From Brevundimonas subvibrioides ATCC 15264 (lineage in GTDB: Bacteria > Pseudomonadota > Alphaproteobacteria > Caulobacterales > Caulobacteraceae), in contig NC_014375.1 of assembly GCF_000144605.1 (NCBI RefSeq), positions 1-64,000 on the forward strand: a DNA stretch of 64,000 nt, written 5' to 3'. Numbering within the stretch: the first letter of the stretch is position 1; the number at the start of each line of letters is the position of its first letter. Shown here in pieces: positions 55,072-62,415 of the stretch. The notes below the pieces were generated by a model. It saw only the letters and a program-made list of their open reading frames with translations. It made no database searches and had not been told where the DNA came from. The position numbers were made by a program, and so were the translations under genes.

Positions 55072-56352
55072 CTACCCCAGATCCACCGGCAGGATCTGGC
55101 TGGACAGCAGGGTCTCCATCCCGCGCCAGTGATCCCCGCCCTGCGCCTCGACCCAGGCCTGGACCGTATCGCGGCCGAGGCCATAGTTGATGATGTAGCT
55201 GCGATAGGTCTCGATGAACCGCAGCCGCTGGGCCGCTTTGTCCGGCGTGGTCAGCGTGTATTTCGCCAGCCGCGCGATGGTCTCCTCGCGGTTCACCCGC
55301 CCGGCCAGGAAGTCGTCGGCGATCGTGTATTCCGCCCGCCCCAGCTGCCGCGTCAGGGCCTGCAGCTGCGCCTTCTTTTCGAAATCGGCGTTCGTGATCC
55401 CGGCCAGGGGTGCCAGCACCTCCTGTTCGAACCGCGCGCCCTCGTCGCCAGGAAACGCCAGGTCGATGCCGTAGTTGGCGCTGCCCTCGGCCACGAACGA
55501 CATGGGCGAGAACAGCGGATAGACGCTCATCTCCACCCAGCCCCGCTCCTGCACGAAGGTGCGTTCCAGCAGGGCGTTGTAGACGTGGTGGCCGGGATAG
55601 CCCTCGTGGCACCCCAGATCGATCGCCCGCTCGGTGTAGATCGGGAAGTCGGTGTTGATCTCGATCTTCGAGGCCGCATCACCCTGGAAATAGTTGTAGC
55701 CGGACCACGGCTTGTCGGTGACGAAGGCCAGGGTGAACCGCTCGTTGGCCGGCAGGGCGATGTGACCGGCGGTCCGCCGGCGGCATTCGGCGATGGCGGC
55801 GGTCATGACCGTATCCAGCCGGTCCTTCGGGATGATGAAGGCCGACTTGAACGCCGCGACCCGGTCGACCAGCGCCCCGTCGCCCGGCAGCATCGCATCG
55901 ATCCGCCCCAGCGTGGCGTCATAGTCCGACAGCGGCTTCAGCTCCGGCCGGACCCCGAACAGGGCGAAGGCCTCGTCGGCGAAGGGCAGCCGCTCGCCCT
56001 GGATGAAACGCAGCCGGGCCGAGGCGGCCGAGACATGGGCCAGCAGATAGGCCTTGCGCTGCACGATCATGGGATCCGCCCCGCGCACGGACACGGCGTT
56101 CAGCCGGTCGGTCAGGGCGGCCGCCGCCTGCATCAGGGCGGGGACGTCGCGCGGTGCGGCCTTGGCGGCCCCGGCCCATTCCGGCGGTCCGTAGTAGGCG
56201 TCGACGTAGCCGGGCTCGCGCTCCCCGATCTCCAGCGTCAGATGCACATAGTCGGCGGCGATGGCGTCCAGACTGTCGCCCGAGGGAGCGACGCCCGGGG
56301 TCGACGCACAGGCACCGAGCAGCAGCAGGACGGCGAGAAACAGGCGACGCAT
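55072..56352 (-). CDS. DUF885 family lipoprotein (putative metallopeptidase-like)
   Basis: A 426-residue lipoprotein: the signal peptide ends LLLLGAC. The core HEGYPGHHVYN is the metal-binding signature of DUF885 and related proteins with M2/M3-like helical folds. QLQALTRQLGRAEYTIADDFLAGR and other blocks fit the family. It is probably a periplasmic or outer-membrane enzyme that hydrolyses peptides or other amides, but activity is unproved. The ATG at 56352 gives the proper signal peptide. Confidence 0.85.
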   Translation of the reverse strand: MRRLFLAVLLLLGACASTPGVAPSGDSLDAIAADYVHLTLEIGEREPGYVDAYYGPPEWAGAAKAAPRDVPALMQAAAALTDRLNAVSVRGADPMIVQRKAYLLAHVSAASARLRFIQGERLPFADEAFALFGVRPELKPLSDYDATLGRIDAMLPGDGALVDRVAAFKSAFIIPKDRLDTVMTAAIAECRRRTAGHIALPANERFTLAFVTDKPWSGYNYFQGDAASKIEINTDFPIYTERAIDLGCHEGYPGHHVYNALLERTFVQERGWVEMSVYPLFSPMSFVAEGSANYGIDLAFPGDEGARFEQEVLAPLAGITNADFEKKAQLQALTRQLGRAEYTIADDFLAGRVNREETIARLAKYTLTTPDKAAQRLRFIETYRSYIINYGLGRDTVQAWVEAQGGDHWRGMETLLSSQILPVDLG

Positions 56353-56479
56353 GGCGAACTCCGGCAACGACCGGCGGCACGCTATGCGCGCGGTTCGGGC
56401 ACGCCAAGCCTCATTCCGGGATTGAGACGTCCGCAGACCTGCTGTAAGGCCCTTCGTCCGGCCGCGAGGCCATGGCGAT

Positions 56480-56556
56480 GCACCCGTAGCTCAGCTGGAT
56501 AGAGTACTGCCCTCCGAAGGCAGGGGTCAGAGGTTCGAATCCTCTCGGGTGCGCCA
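56480..56556 (+). tRNA. tRNA-Arg (anticodon CCG)
   Basis: A 77-base cloverleaf with CCA encoded. Acceptor GCACCCG pairs with CGGGTGC; the D-loop has GCTCAGCTGGATAGAG; the anticodon stem CTGCC/GGCAG flanks the loop CTCCGAA, giving CCG; the T-arm is AGAGGTTCGAATCCTCT. Lysogenic elements often integrate in tRNA 3' ends; the prophage-like genes start right after it. Confidence 0.97.
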
Positions 56557-56644
56557 CTTCCTTCATGCAGATCAACACGTTACCGCCATCTCCGGCCAAG
56601 GCGTCAAGCGCCCGGCTGGGAACATTTGGCGAAGATCGGGCCGC

Positions 56645-56676
56645 TCCGGGACCGATAGTCCCGGAATAGTCCCGGA
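56645..56676 (+). repeat. Hairpin and 11-bp direct repeats downstream of tRNA-Arg
   Basis: TCCGGGAC-CGATA-GTCCCGGA forms a hairpin at 56645-56665. ATAGTCCCGGA is repeated in tandem at 56655-56665 and 56666-56676. It lies about 90 bases after the tRNA end. Such repeats near an attachment site could bind an integrase or excisionase, or form a terminator-like structure for the tRNA; function is inferred. Confidence 0.45.
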
Positions 56677-56760
56677 GGCCGTTCTCATTCCGTTCACGTT
56701 TCGCTTGCCCGCGAACCGGGTTCGCGTCTAGGAGGCCACGTCCGTCGGCGGCACCGAGGG

Positions 56761-57015
56761 ATGAACATGAACGACAATCTGCAAACGACGCCGGCGACGA
56801 TCAGCCCGGCCCGGCGCGTCGAACGGATCGCGCGTCACGCGGCCCGGCTCGGCCATGGGCCGGGCGGCCGGATCAGCGCGGCCCAGATCCTGCGCGACAT
56901 CGAGGCCATGCACCCGGGCGAGGTCGAGCGACAGGCCGCGCGCATCGCCGCCGGCCGAGGGGTCGGCCCCGCCCGGCCGCTCGATACCCCGGCCCTGGAC
57001 TGGCCGCAGGCCTAG
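56761..57015 (+). CDS. Small hypothetical protein near the attachment side of the prophage
   Basis: An 84-residue basic-to-neutral protein: [19 protein letters not shown], then helix-like [18 protein letters not shown] and [28 protein letters not shown]. No family is recognised. It is followed after three bases by another small gene in the same direction, suggesting one transcript. Opposite strand to the lysis genes, as expected of an early or lysogeny-side gene. An ATG at 56767 is an alternative start. Confidence 0.5.
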   Translation: MNMNDNLQTTPATISPARRVERIARHAARLGHGPGGRISAAQILRDIEAMHPGEVERQAARIAAGRGVGPARPLDTPALDWPQA

Positions 57016-57018
57016 CCC

Positions 57019-57393
57019 GTGACCGGTTCGACGCTCGGCTATCTGGCGGCCAACGGGGGCAAGGTCCGCTGGCGATGCGACACCGGCCACGGAGGGAAGG
57101 TCGATCTGTCGGCGATGATAGCCGATCGGGGCGAGGATCACGACTTGGCGGACACCTGGCCGCCCTGCCCCCTCTGCCCCGGCGTCATCACCTTCACCGA
57201 CGGCAACAGCCTGTGGCCGCGCGACCTGACCCGGCTGAAGGTCAACAGCGCGGAATGGTGGGCGCATACCCAGACCTGGCGGCTGGCGCTGGAGGCGGCC
57301 GGGTGGCGGGTACGGATGGGCAAGTGGATCGGGCCTGAAACCGCGAAAGCCCCGGCCCCTGCGACGGGACCGGGGCTCAATGCGGAAACGTGA
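57019..57393 (+). CDS. Small hypothetical protein with possible zinc site
   Basis: A 124-residue protein starting GTG at 57019. RCDTGHGGKVDLSAM and CPLCPGVITF supply Cys, His and a CxxC pair that could bind zinc; a Trp-rich part NSAEWWAHTQTWRLALEAAGWRVRMGK follows. Co-directional with the previous gene. It converges on the outer-spanin gene. No family recognised; phage origin is inferred from location. Confidence 0.5.
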   Translation: MTGSTLGYLAANGGKVRWRCDTGHGGKVDLSAMIADRGEDHDLADTWPPCPLCPGVITFTDGNSLWPRDLTRLKVNSAEWWAHTQTWRLALEAAGWRVRMGKWIGPETAKAPAPATGPGLNAET

Positions 57394-57426
57394 GGCTCGA
57401 CGCGGGATCGATGGACGGGGATCGAC

Positions 57427-57738
57427 CTACCCCGGATCGGGGTGGCGCTCCGGCTCCGGTGCCGGACACTCGAACGGCAGAGCCATTCCCTGGGCACGCC
57501 AGAACCGGCACGAACGACCGACTGCAGCCCAGCCCGCCTCGCCCCAGGCCTCGACCGCGTTGTCGTAACGCTCGCCCGCGATGCGGCTGGTCAGGACATC
57601 CTCAGACGGCCGGGGTTTAGCCTGGACCCTCAAGTCCTCGACAGGCGGCCGGATCGAGCCCGGCGTCGCGCAGCTGGCGACACCGACGCCGCAGATCGCG
57701 CTCATCAGGAGCGCTGTCAGGAAGGGCTTCAGCCGCAT
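57427..57738 (-). CDS. Outer-membrane spanin-like lipoprotein (o-spanin)
   Basis: A 103-residue lipoprotein. The N-terminus MRLKPFLTALLMSAICGVGVASC ends in a lipobox (VASC); the mature part has Pro-containing RPPVEDLRVQAKPRPSED and a short helical body, then ends Pro-rich. The ATG at 57738 lies inside the inner-spanin gene in another frame, overlapping by 122 bases, the classic Rz/Rz1 arrangement. With the i-spanin it would fuse inner and outer membranes at the end of lysis. Confidence 0.68.
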   Translation of the reverse strand: MRLKPFLTALLMSAICGVGVASCATPGSIRPPVEDLRVQAKPRPSEDVLTSRIAGERYDNAVEAWGEAGWAAVGRSCRFWRAQGMALPFECPAPEPERHPDPG

Positions 57739-57994
57739 GGTCTCTCTCCGCTTGTCTGGCCTGGATGGCCGTCGTGTCGAGGGTTCGTTCGGTGGCCGCC
57801 GTCTCCCGTCCGGCCGAGGCCTTGGCCTCGACCCTGGCCTGCCGGTCGGCCTGGTCGTCGCGTTCATCCTCGCGCCCGGCGAAGTAGAGCCAGGCCCCGA
57901 GGGTCAGCAGGGCAGCCACGGCCGCGAGGATCAGCCACGACCGAAGGGGGAAGGTCCGGAAGGCGGCGATGATGCCGGTAAGCAGGGAGGTCAT
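57617..57994 (-). CDS. Inner-membrane spanin-like protein (i-spanin)
   Basis: A 125-residue protein with one N-terminal membrane helix (about residues 18-37, RSWLILAAVAALLTLGAWLYFAG in two parts: SWLILAAVAALL, TLGAWLYFAG) followed by a charged, helical periplasmic part (GREDERDDQADRQARVEAKA) and a Cys-containing end. That is the i-spanin pattern. The ATG overlaps the stop of the 27-residue gene (ATGA). The start at 57994 is chosen over a longer frame that overlaps the endolysin. Confidence 0.7.
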   Translation of the reverse strand: MTSLLTGIIAAFRTFPLRSWLILAAVAALLTLGAWLYFAGREDERDDQADRQARVEAKASAGRETAATERTLDTTAIQARQAERDHAAEALPDSAPDERDLRRRCRQLRDAGLDPAACRGLEGPG

Positions 57995-58074
57995 CGGGTG
58001 AGCCTCCCCAGCGCATGCAGAACCATCACCACGCACACGATGGCGAAGGCATAGAGAGCGAGGCGCGGGGTCAC
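57991..58074 (-). CDS. 27-residue single-helix peptide in the lysis cassette
   Basis: Starts GTG at 58074 overlapping the endolysin stop (GTGA) and ends at 57991 overlapping the i-spanin start (ATGA). The peptide is VTPRLALYAFAIVCVVMV-LHALGRLTR: a basic flank, an 18-residue hydrophobic helix and a basic end. Position between endolysin and spanins, where holins often lie, suggests a membrane lysis factor. It is shorter than known holins and pinholins, so it could also only serve as a coupling ORF. Confidence 0.5.
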   Translation of the reverse strand: MTPRLALYAFAIVCVVMVLHALGRLTR

Positions 58075-58880
58075 GACAGAGCCCCCGCGTGCGCCAAGGC
58101 GACGTCAACGGGGTCGCCCCGATAGATCATGGCTTCACACATCCGCCGGCGGAACAGACCCAGGAACCACTTGCCGCCAGACCTCGAATACGCGCCAAAC
58201 GCATGCTCCGTAGGTCCCGCCGGGTTGGCGTTCTGGCTGAAGGCTTTCGCTGCCCCATAGTCGATCTGCGCGGAGACCCGAACGCCGTTCGCATGGCGGG
58301 CACGTAGAGTGGACCCGGCGAAGCCCTTCTGCCCGGCTCCGACGTTGAAGACGAACGACATCAGGGCATCCAGCTGGTCCTGCGTCGTCGCGACCCCATC
58401 CAGCAGGGCCAGCAGCGACGGCAGGCGGACCTCGATATCGGCGGCCAGCAGCACCTTGGCTTGGTCGCGGGTGATCGAAAGCGCGTTGAACAGGCGCAGC
58501 ATGGCGGCGTCCGCCTGCGCCTTGGTCCGGCACCACGAGCCATCCTGGTTCTGTAGGGCGTGCCCCCAGCCCAGGGTCCAGATGCCGACCGGATCGGGGG
58601 CGGGTTCCAGATTGACGGTGCGCGGGTTTCCGTCCTCGATCCCCTCCCACGCCTTGATCAGGTCGACGCAGCGGGTGGTGACGCGCAGCGTCGAAAAAGT
58701 CAGCCCGGCGGCGGCCAGTGCGTCACGCGTGCGCGGACCGATGACGGCATCGGGCAGCAGCCGCCGCGCGGCCTGCCACGCCTTCAGGGCGGCCTCGGTC
58801 TTCTTTCCGATCTGCCCGTCGATCGGCCCGGGATCGAACCCCTGGGCCAGCAGCAGGCGCTGGAGCGCGCGAACGTCCAT
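58071..58880 (-). CDS. Endolysin: peptidoglycan-binding domain plus GH24-type lysozyme
   Basis: A 269-residue phage lysozyme. Residues about 1-60 form a peptidoglycan-binding domain (VRALQRLLLAQGFDPGPIDGQIG). The catalytic domain starts LIKAWEGIEDG (probable Glu), then DPVGIWTLGWGHALQ (Asp and Thr of the T4-lysozyme-like triad), and QLDALMSFVFNVGAG. No signal peptide, so release requires a holin. It heads the cassette that includes a small peptide and spanins, with overlapping starts and stops. It lacks a signal-anchor (SAR) helix. Confidence 0.9.
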   Translation of the reverse strand: MDVRALQRLLLAQGFDPGPIDGQIGKKTEAALKAWQAARRLLPDAVIGPRTRDALAAAGLTFSTLRVTTRCVDLIKAWEGIEDGNPRTVNLEPAPDPVGIWTLGWGHALQNQDGSWCRTKAQADAAMLRLFNALSITRDQAKVLLAADIEVRLPSLLALLDGVATTQDQLDALMSFVFNVGAGQKGFAGSTLRARHANGVRVSAQIDYGAAKAFSQNANPAGPTEHAFGAYSRSGGKWFLGLFRRRMCEAMIYRGDPVDVALAHAGALS

Positions 58881-59216
58881 GGTCAGTCTCCGGGAATGTT
58901 TGGGGTTTGGCGCGCGATGCGCGCGGGCGTCAGGGCACTAGGATTGGGAGGGATCGAACCTAGCGCTGGCTCAAGGTCGCGATGGTCATCGCTTCGGCCG
59001 CGATGATCGGCCTGACGGTCTGGGCATGGCTCAGTCAGCCGACCGTGCGGATCAGACGCCTAACTGGACCCTCACGGTGAAGTCGTGCATTATGCACCTG
59101 CGCGCGACACGGTGAATCTCCGGGCCGTAGCCAGTCCGTTTCTCGGCAAGTGGGCGGGTGCAATGTGGGGGAATCGGAGTCCCCACCGCGTATAAGGGGC
59201 GGGCAACCGCCCCTTT
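58881..59216. other. Intergenic region with plus-strand hairpin and terminator
   Basis: About 335 bases between two minus-strand genes. On the plus strand a hairpin GTGGGG...CCCCAC (about 59165-59186) is followed by a strong terminator at 59196-59218. A 32-codon plus-strand frame starts at 58982 but has no good ribosome site or clear features. The layout suggests a small plus-strand RNA of the prophage ending at 59218. No promoter is obvious. Confidence 0.4.
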
Positions 59217-59218
59217 TT
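59196..59218 (+). terminator. Plus-strand rho-independent terminator
   Basis: GGGGCGG-GCAA-CCGCCCC followed by TTTTT. It points against the neighbouring minus-strand genes, and the last bases overlap the stop of the gene at 59217. The opposite strand lacks a T-run after the stem, so it serves a plus-strand transcript that is otherwise unannotated. Confidence 0.8.
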
Positions 59219-59621
59219 ATTGGCCTGGGATAGGCCACACGACCTGATAGAGCTTCCGTTTCCGCAGGACGTCGCCGATGGCGAGGCCGTGGAATGTCTT
59301 CACGTAAAGGCGACGCCGCTCGGTGCAGCATTTGATGGTCAGCTGAAACCAACGCTGATGCTCAGCGGAAAAGTGGACGAAGGTCAGGTCACGTCCACGA
59401 TCATGATAAACCTCTCCGGCTGCGAGGGCCTCTGCCATGACGGGAAGATGCTCGATCGTCAGGCCATGCTTCTCGATCGCCTTCCGCACATATTCGTGCC
59501 CAACCCGGACCTGACGGTCGGACGCTTCCAAATAGCCGTTAAGATAGGCCGAGATCCGGCCGATCGGGCGCTCGGATCGCTGTCCGCTCTGAAGGAATCG
59601 TTGCCAGTCGCCGGGTGTCAT
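59217..59621 (-). CDS. Hypothetical prophage protein, possibly a moron
   Basis: A 134-residue soluble protein. N-terminal helices (DWQRFLQSGQRSERPIGRIS) are followed by a C-terminal alpha/beta part: VMAEALAAGEVYHDRGRDLTF, FSAEHQRWFQLTIKCC, RRRLYVKTFHGL. The strand pattern with -T-FH ending is reminiscent of BECR-type small nucleases (RelE/colicin-like families) but this is tentative. Immediately before the ATG is a perfect 15-base palindrome that may be an operator or RNA hairpin. The gene is isolated and looks individually controlled. Confidence 0.55.
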   Translation of the reverse strand: MTPGDWQRFLQSGQRSERPIGRISAYLNGYLEASDRQVRVGHEYVRKAIEKHGLTIEHLPVMAEALAAGEVYHDRGRDLTFVHFSAEHQRWFQLTIKCCTERRRLYVKTFHGLAIGDVLRKRKLYQVVWPIPGQ

Positions 59622-59622
59622 A

Positions 59623-59637
59623 CCCCTACGGTAGGGG
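59623..59637 (-). promoter_or_regulatory. Palindrome at the ribosome site of the moron-like gene
   Basis: CCCCTAC-G-GTAGGGG lies one base upstream of the start codon of the gene at 59217-59621, covering the likely ribosome site. It could be an operator for a repressor or an RNA hairpin blocking translation. Confidence 0.5.
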
Positions 59638-59684
59638 CAGTCAGCACTCGGTCAACGTACGGTCCAATAGCGATAATCGACAAT

Positions 59685-60128
59685 TCAGCCGGTTGGACCA
59701 CCCAAGCCAGCCAGCTGGAGCAAAAGCGCGACGATGGACGCGGCGTTTGCGCCTCTGGCCACCCACGCATCCAGGTCGACGCCAGCGGGCTTTAGCCGAT
59801 CCCCGTACTTGCTGGCGATCTCTTTGGCGGAGATGCTTGGGTTGGCCAGCACATCGTTTCTCGCGCTCTGAGCCAGTTCCGGCGGCACTTTGCCGGTCAC
59901 ATGAAGCTCATCAAATCTGATATCCGACGAGTTTACGATCGCTACGCCACCATCGGAATACTGCACATCCACCTTACCGAACGCGAGGTCGGTGGAATGG
60001 CTGATATCAATCGCCTGTTGCGTGTCCGAGACGATCAGCCTTCCAAAGCTGATTCTTGAGGCCCCCTCGATTTTCACTCCAGTTTTCCCACCTGAAATCC
60101 GGATGTCGTCCAAGAAACTGCGAGCCAC
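59685..60128 (-). CDS. Prophage hypothetical protein with beta-repeat N-terminus
   Basis: A 147-residue protein. The first 80 residues repeat a short strand pattern (IRISGGKTGVKI, RISFGRLIVSD, DLAFGKVDVQYSD, DIRFDELHVTG), suggesting right-handed beta-helix turns like tailspike parts. A helical section (LAQSARNDVLANPSISAKEIASK) and a hydrophobic C-terminal helix (ANAASIVALLLQLAGLGG) follow. GTG at 60128 with GGAGG upstream is preferred over TTG at 60140. Base composition is lower in GC than the host genes. Function unknown. Confidence 0.5.
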   Translation of the reverse strand: MARSFLDDIRISGGKTGVKIEGASRISFGRLIVSDTQQAIDISHSTDLAFGKVDVQYSDGGVAIVNSSDIRFDELHVTGKVPPELAQSARNDVLANPSISAKEIASKYGDRLKPAGVDLDAWVARGANAASIVALLLQLAGLGGPTG

Positions 60129-60234
60129 AAGACCCTCCAACCCATGCCTAGATTTGACATGGTAAGCGGAGCGATACTTGCAAGAGTTGAGTTAGCGACA
60201 ATCCACACACTTGGATCAGGGGCGTGGGGGTCAA

Positions 60235-60256
60235 GGCGGGGTATTGGCACCCCGCC
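60235..60256. other. Perfect 8-bp stem hairpin in a divergent region
   Basis: GGCGGGGT-ATTGGC-ACCCCGCC lies between the minus-strand beta-repeat gene and the plus-strand broken acyltransferase. It has no T-run on the plus strand, so it is more likely an operator or leader hairpin than a terminator. Confidence 0.35.
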
Positions 60257-60363
60257 ACGATCGCCCGTGGTATCGCCGCTGACGGTCTCTTCAGAGCGTC
60301 CTGCGAACCCTAGATTTCTTCGCCGCTTGAAGTTAACCCGAAGGGGCCTTGGGGGATCGGGTG

Positions 60364-61424
60364 ATGGTTGAGACTTTGCCGACCGCGCGGGCACGCGTGA
60401 CATTCGACGGCATTCAATGCCTTCGCTTTGTCGCTGCTCTCATGGTTGTAGTTACTCACTCGACTTTCTACGCCAGCGAACGCTTAACGCCGGGGTCTTA
60501 TGTCTGGGGCCGCGGCACCATGGGCGTAGACATCTTCTTCGTGATCAGCGGCTTCGTAATGTACGCGTCCTCGATCCACCTAGAACGTGCGTCGGGCGGC
60601 TGGAGAGAGTTCGCTACCAAGCGCCTAATCCGGATCGTGCCGCTATACTGGCTCGTTACGTCGATGAAGCTGGCCATCTTGTTGGTCATACCGTCAGTCG
60701 TTCTGCACCTCAGATCGACTGGCCTTACATCATCAAGTCCTACTTCTTCATCCCCGCCTACAATGTAGATGGAAACATCGAACCATTGCTGGGGGTGGGG
60801 TGGACGCTCATCTTCGAAATGTTTTTCTACGCTCTCTTCACGTTGGCTCTGCTGCTGCGCCTCCGTGTCTTGCCCTTCCTCGCCGTCGTTCTCTCCTTGT
60901 GCGCGATCGGCGCGCTTTTCCGGCAGCCCGACTGGCCCGCATGGACGGTCTATCTGAATATGCGCGTCCTGGAGTTCCTCGCGGGCATGCTGATTGCGCA
61001 GCATCTCAGCCATCGAAAAGCTCCCCTTTGGGTTCCACTCGCCGCCTTGGTGGGAGGCTTCATCCTCATCCTGTTCGCACCCAGCGCTGGCGGAGGACTA
61101 GGAGAGATCATCACCCTCGTTCTTCCAGCGAGCTTGGTGGTTTGTGGCGCGGTTGCGTTGGAGCCACATTTTAAAGGCCGTTTTCCATCCTGGGTGATCT
61201 TCTTGGGGGCGGCCTCATACTCGCTTTACCTTATTCACCCGATCGCAGCGCCCGTAGTGCCCCAAGTCTTGGGGAAGCTAGGCTTTACGATAGGGTGGCT
61301 ATCGGTAGCTGGCAGCATCACAGCAGCGATCTGTGCTGCGATTTTCACCTACTTCTTGTTTGAGAAGCCCGTAACGAAATGGCTTGCTCGGGCGTTCGCG
61401 TCCGGCTTGCGGCGTGAGGCCTAG
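60364..61424 (+). pseudogene. Acyltransferase family 3 (O-antigen acylation type), frameshifted
   Basis: The first part, starting ATG at 60364, reads VTFDGIQCLRFVAALMVVVTHSTF, the normal family start, then MGVDIFFVISGFVMY and up to PLYWLVTSMKLAILLVIPS in one frame, ending in nonsense at 60768. From about 60700 another frame continues DWPYIIKSYFFIPAYN ... VGWTLIFEMFFYALFTLALLL ... to the normal C-terminal LFEKPVTKWLA. The join near 60690-60720 needs a -1 shift, consistent with one base lost. Intact, it would be a roughly 350-residue membrane acetyltransferase. A sequencing error or programmed shift cannot be excluded. Confidence 0.8.
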
Positions 61425-62350
61425 CCCAGGGCGACCTTGCTCATGCCTCGGCCCTTCGACATTGGTGTGCCGAGCACCAGCGAAGACGGCCATGGCGCGA
61501 TCCACTGGGCCAACAAGACGCCAAGCATCGAAATCCCGAAGGCGGCGATGACCCCTACCGGGGGTGCCATCTCCGTGAGCGGCCGAACGACGAACAGCGC
61601 CAGCGGATGCACAAGATAGACCCCCATCATAGCCCCTGAGATCCTCTCGGCAGACGGGAGACGATTGGCTGTGGCGCGGGGAAACAGGATCGCACCGACG
61701 GTCAGGCCCAGCGCAAGCAGATAGACCGAGGCGACGTCCGGGAACGGTCTCAAACAGGCCCAGACCAACGCGGCGATGACGGGAGCGGACAATATCCACA
61801 CCCCGCGCGACCGCAGGCAGCAGCCTACCAGAATGCCAATCAACACGGGCGTCGTGGCGTGCGCCCACTGCGCGAAGGGGAAGCCGGCCCCGAGAGAAAT
61901 CGGCCGCCAGAGGGGGATGCCGCAGATCAGGACGACAGCAGCGACCGCCGAACCTAAGGCCAGCGCCGACAACGGTGTCCTGGACTTGAGCGCGCCGAAT
62001 ACGGCGAGAACGACGAACGCAAATGGCAGATACCAGAGGTGAGCGCTGGGGCCTGTGAGGACGCCTGCGATCAGCCCGTTGTCGGCGTCCACGATCGGCT
62101 GTTGTTGGACGATGTTCAGGCCTGCATAGACGGCCCACCAGAAGGCCCACGGGACAAGGAGGCGGGCCGCCCGCGTCTTGAGGGGCTGGATCTTGGCGTG
62201 GTTCGGACCGGCCTCGAACATCAGCGAAAGCAGCAGGAAGACGACCAGACCCGCATAGCCCCATTGCGAGCCGGGAACCCCGGCGTGAAACCACACGATG
62301 CCCAGGGCGCTGACGACACGAAGCCATTCCACCGCGTTGTGTCGCTGCAC
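61421..62350 (-). CDS. Acyltransferase family 3 membrane protein
   Basis: A 309-residue membrane protein with about ten hydrophobic segments. The N-terminus (GTG at 62350) reads VQRHNAVEWLRVVSALGIVWFHAG, split as NAVEWLRVVSALGIVWFHAG, with the conserved R and H of the acyltransferase-3 family, and MGVYLVHPLALFV near the end. It probably acetylates surface polysaccharide, a common lysogenic conversion trait. Its stop overlaps that of the broken convergent acyltransferase. Start could be GTG at 62398, but 62350 fits family starts. Confidence 0.82.
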   Translation of the reverse strand: MQRHNAVEWLRVVSALGIVWFHAGVPGSQWGYAGLVVFLLLSLMFEAGPNHAKIQPLKTRAARLLVPWAFWWAVYAGLNIVQQQPIVDADNGLIAGVLTGPSAHLWYLPFAFVVLAVFGALKSRTPLSALALGSAVAAVVLICGIPLWRPISLGAGFPFAQWAHATTPVLIGILVGCCLRSRGVWILSAPVIAALVWACLRPFPDVASVYLLALGLTVGAILFPRATANRLPSAERISGAMMGVYLVHPLALFVVRPLTEMAPPVGVIAAFGISMLGVLLAQWIAPWPSSLVLGTPMSKGRGMSKVALG

Positions 62351-62415
62351 GTTCAAGCCCCCATCCCGTCGAGAGCTTTGGCCGACATGGTCTCTCACCG
62401 CAAGAACGACGCAGG

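Noticed and set aside
56411..56599. A 62-codon minus-strand frame across the tRNA-Arg containing a [24 protein letters not shown] piece
   Set aside because: This is the reverse reading of the tRNA gene, a known source of false proteins.
58982..59080. A 32-codon plus-strand frame upstream of the plus-strand terminator
   Set aside because: No good ribosome site; kept only as a possible part of the candidate small RNA.
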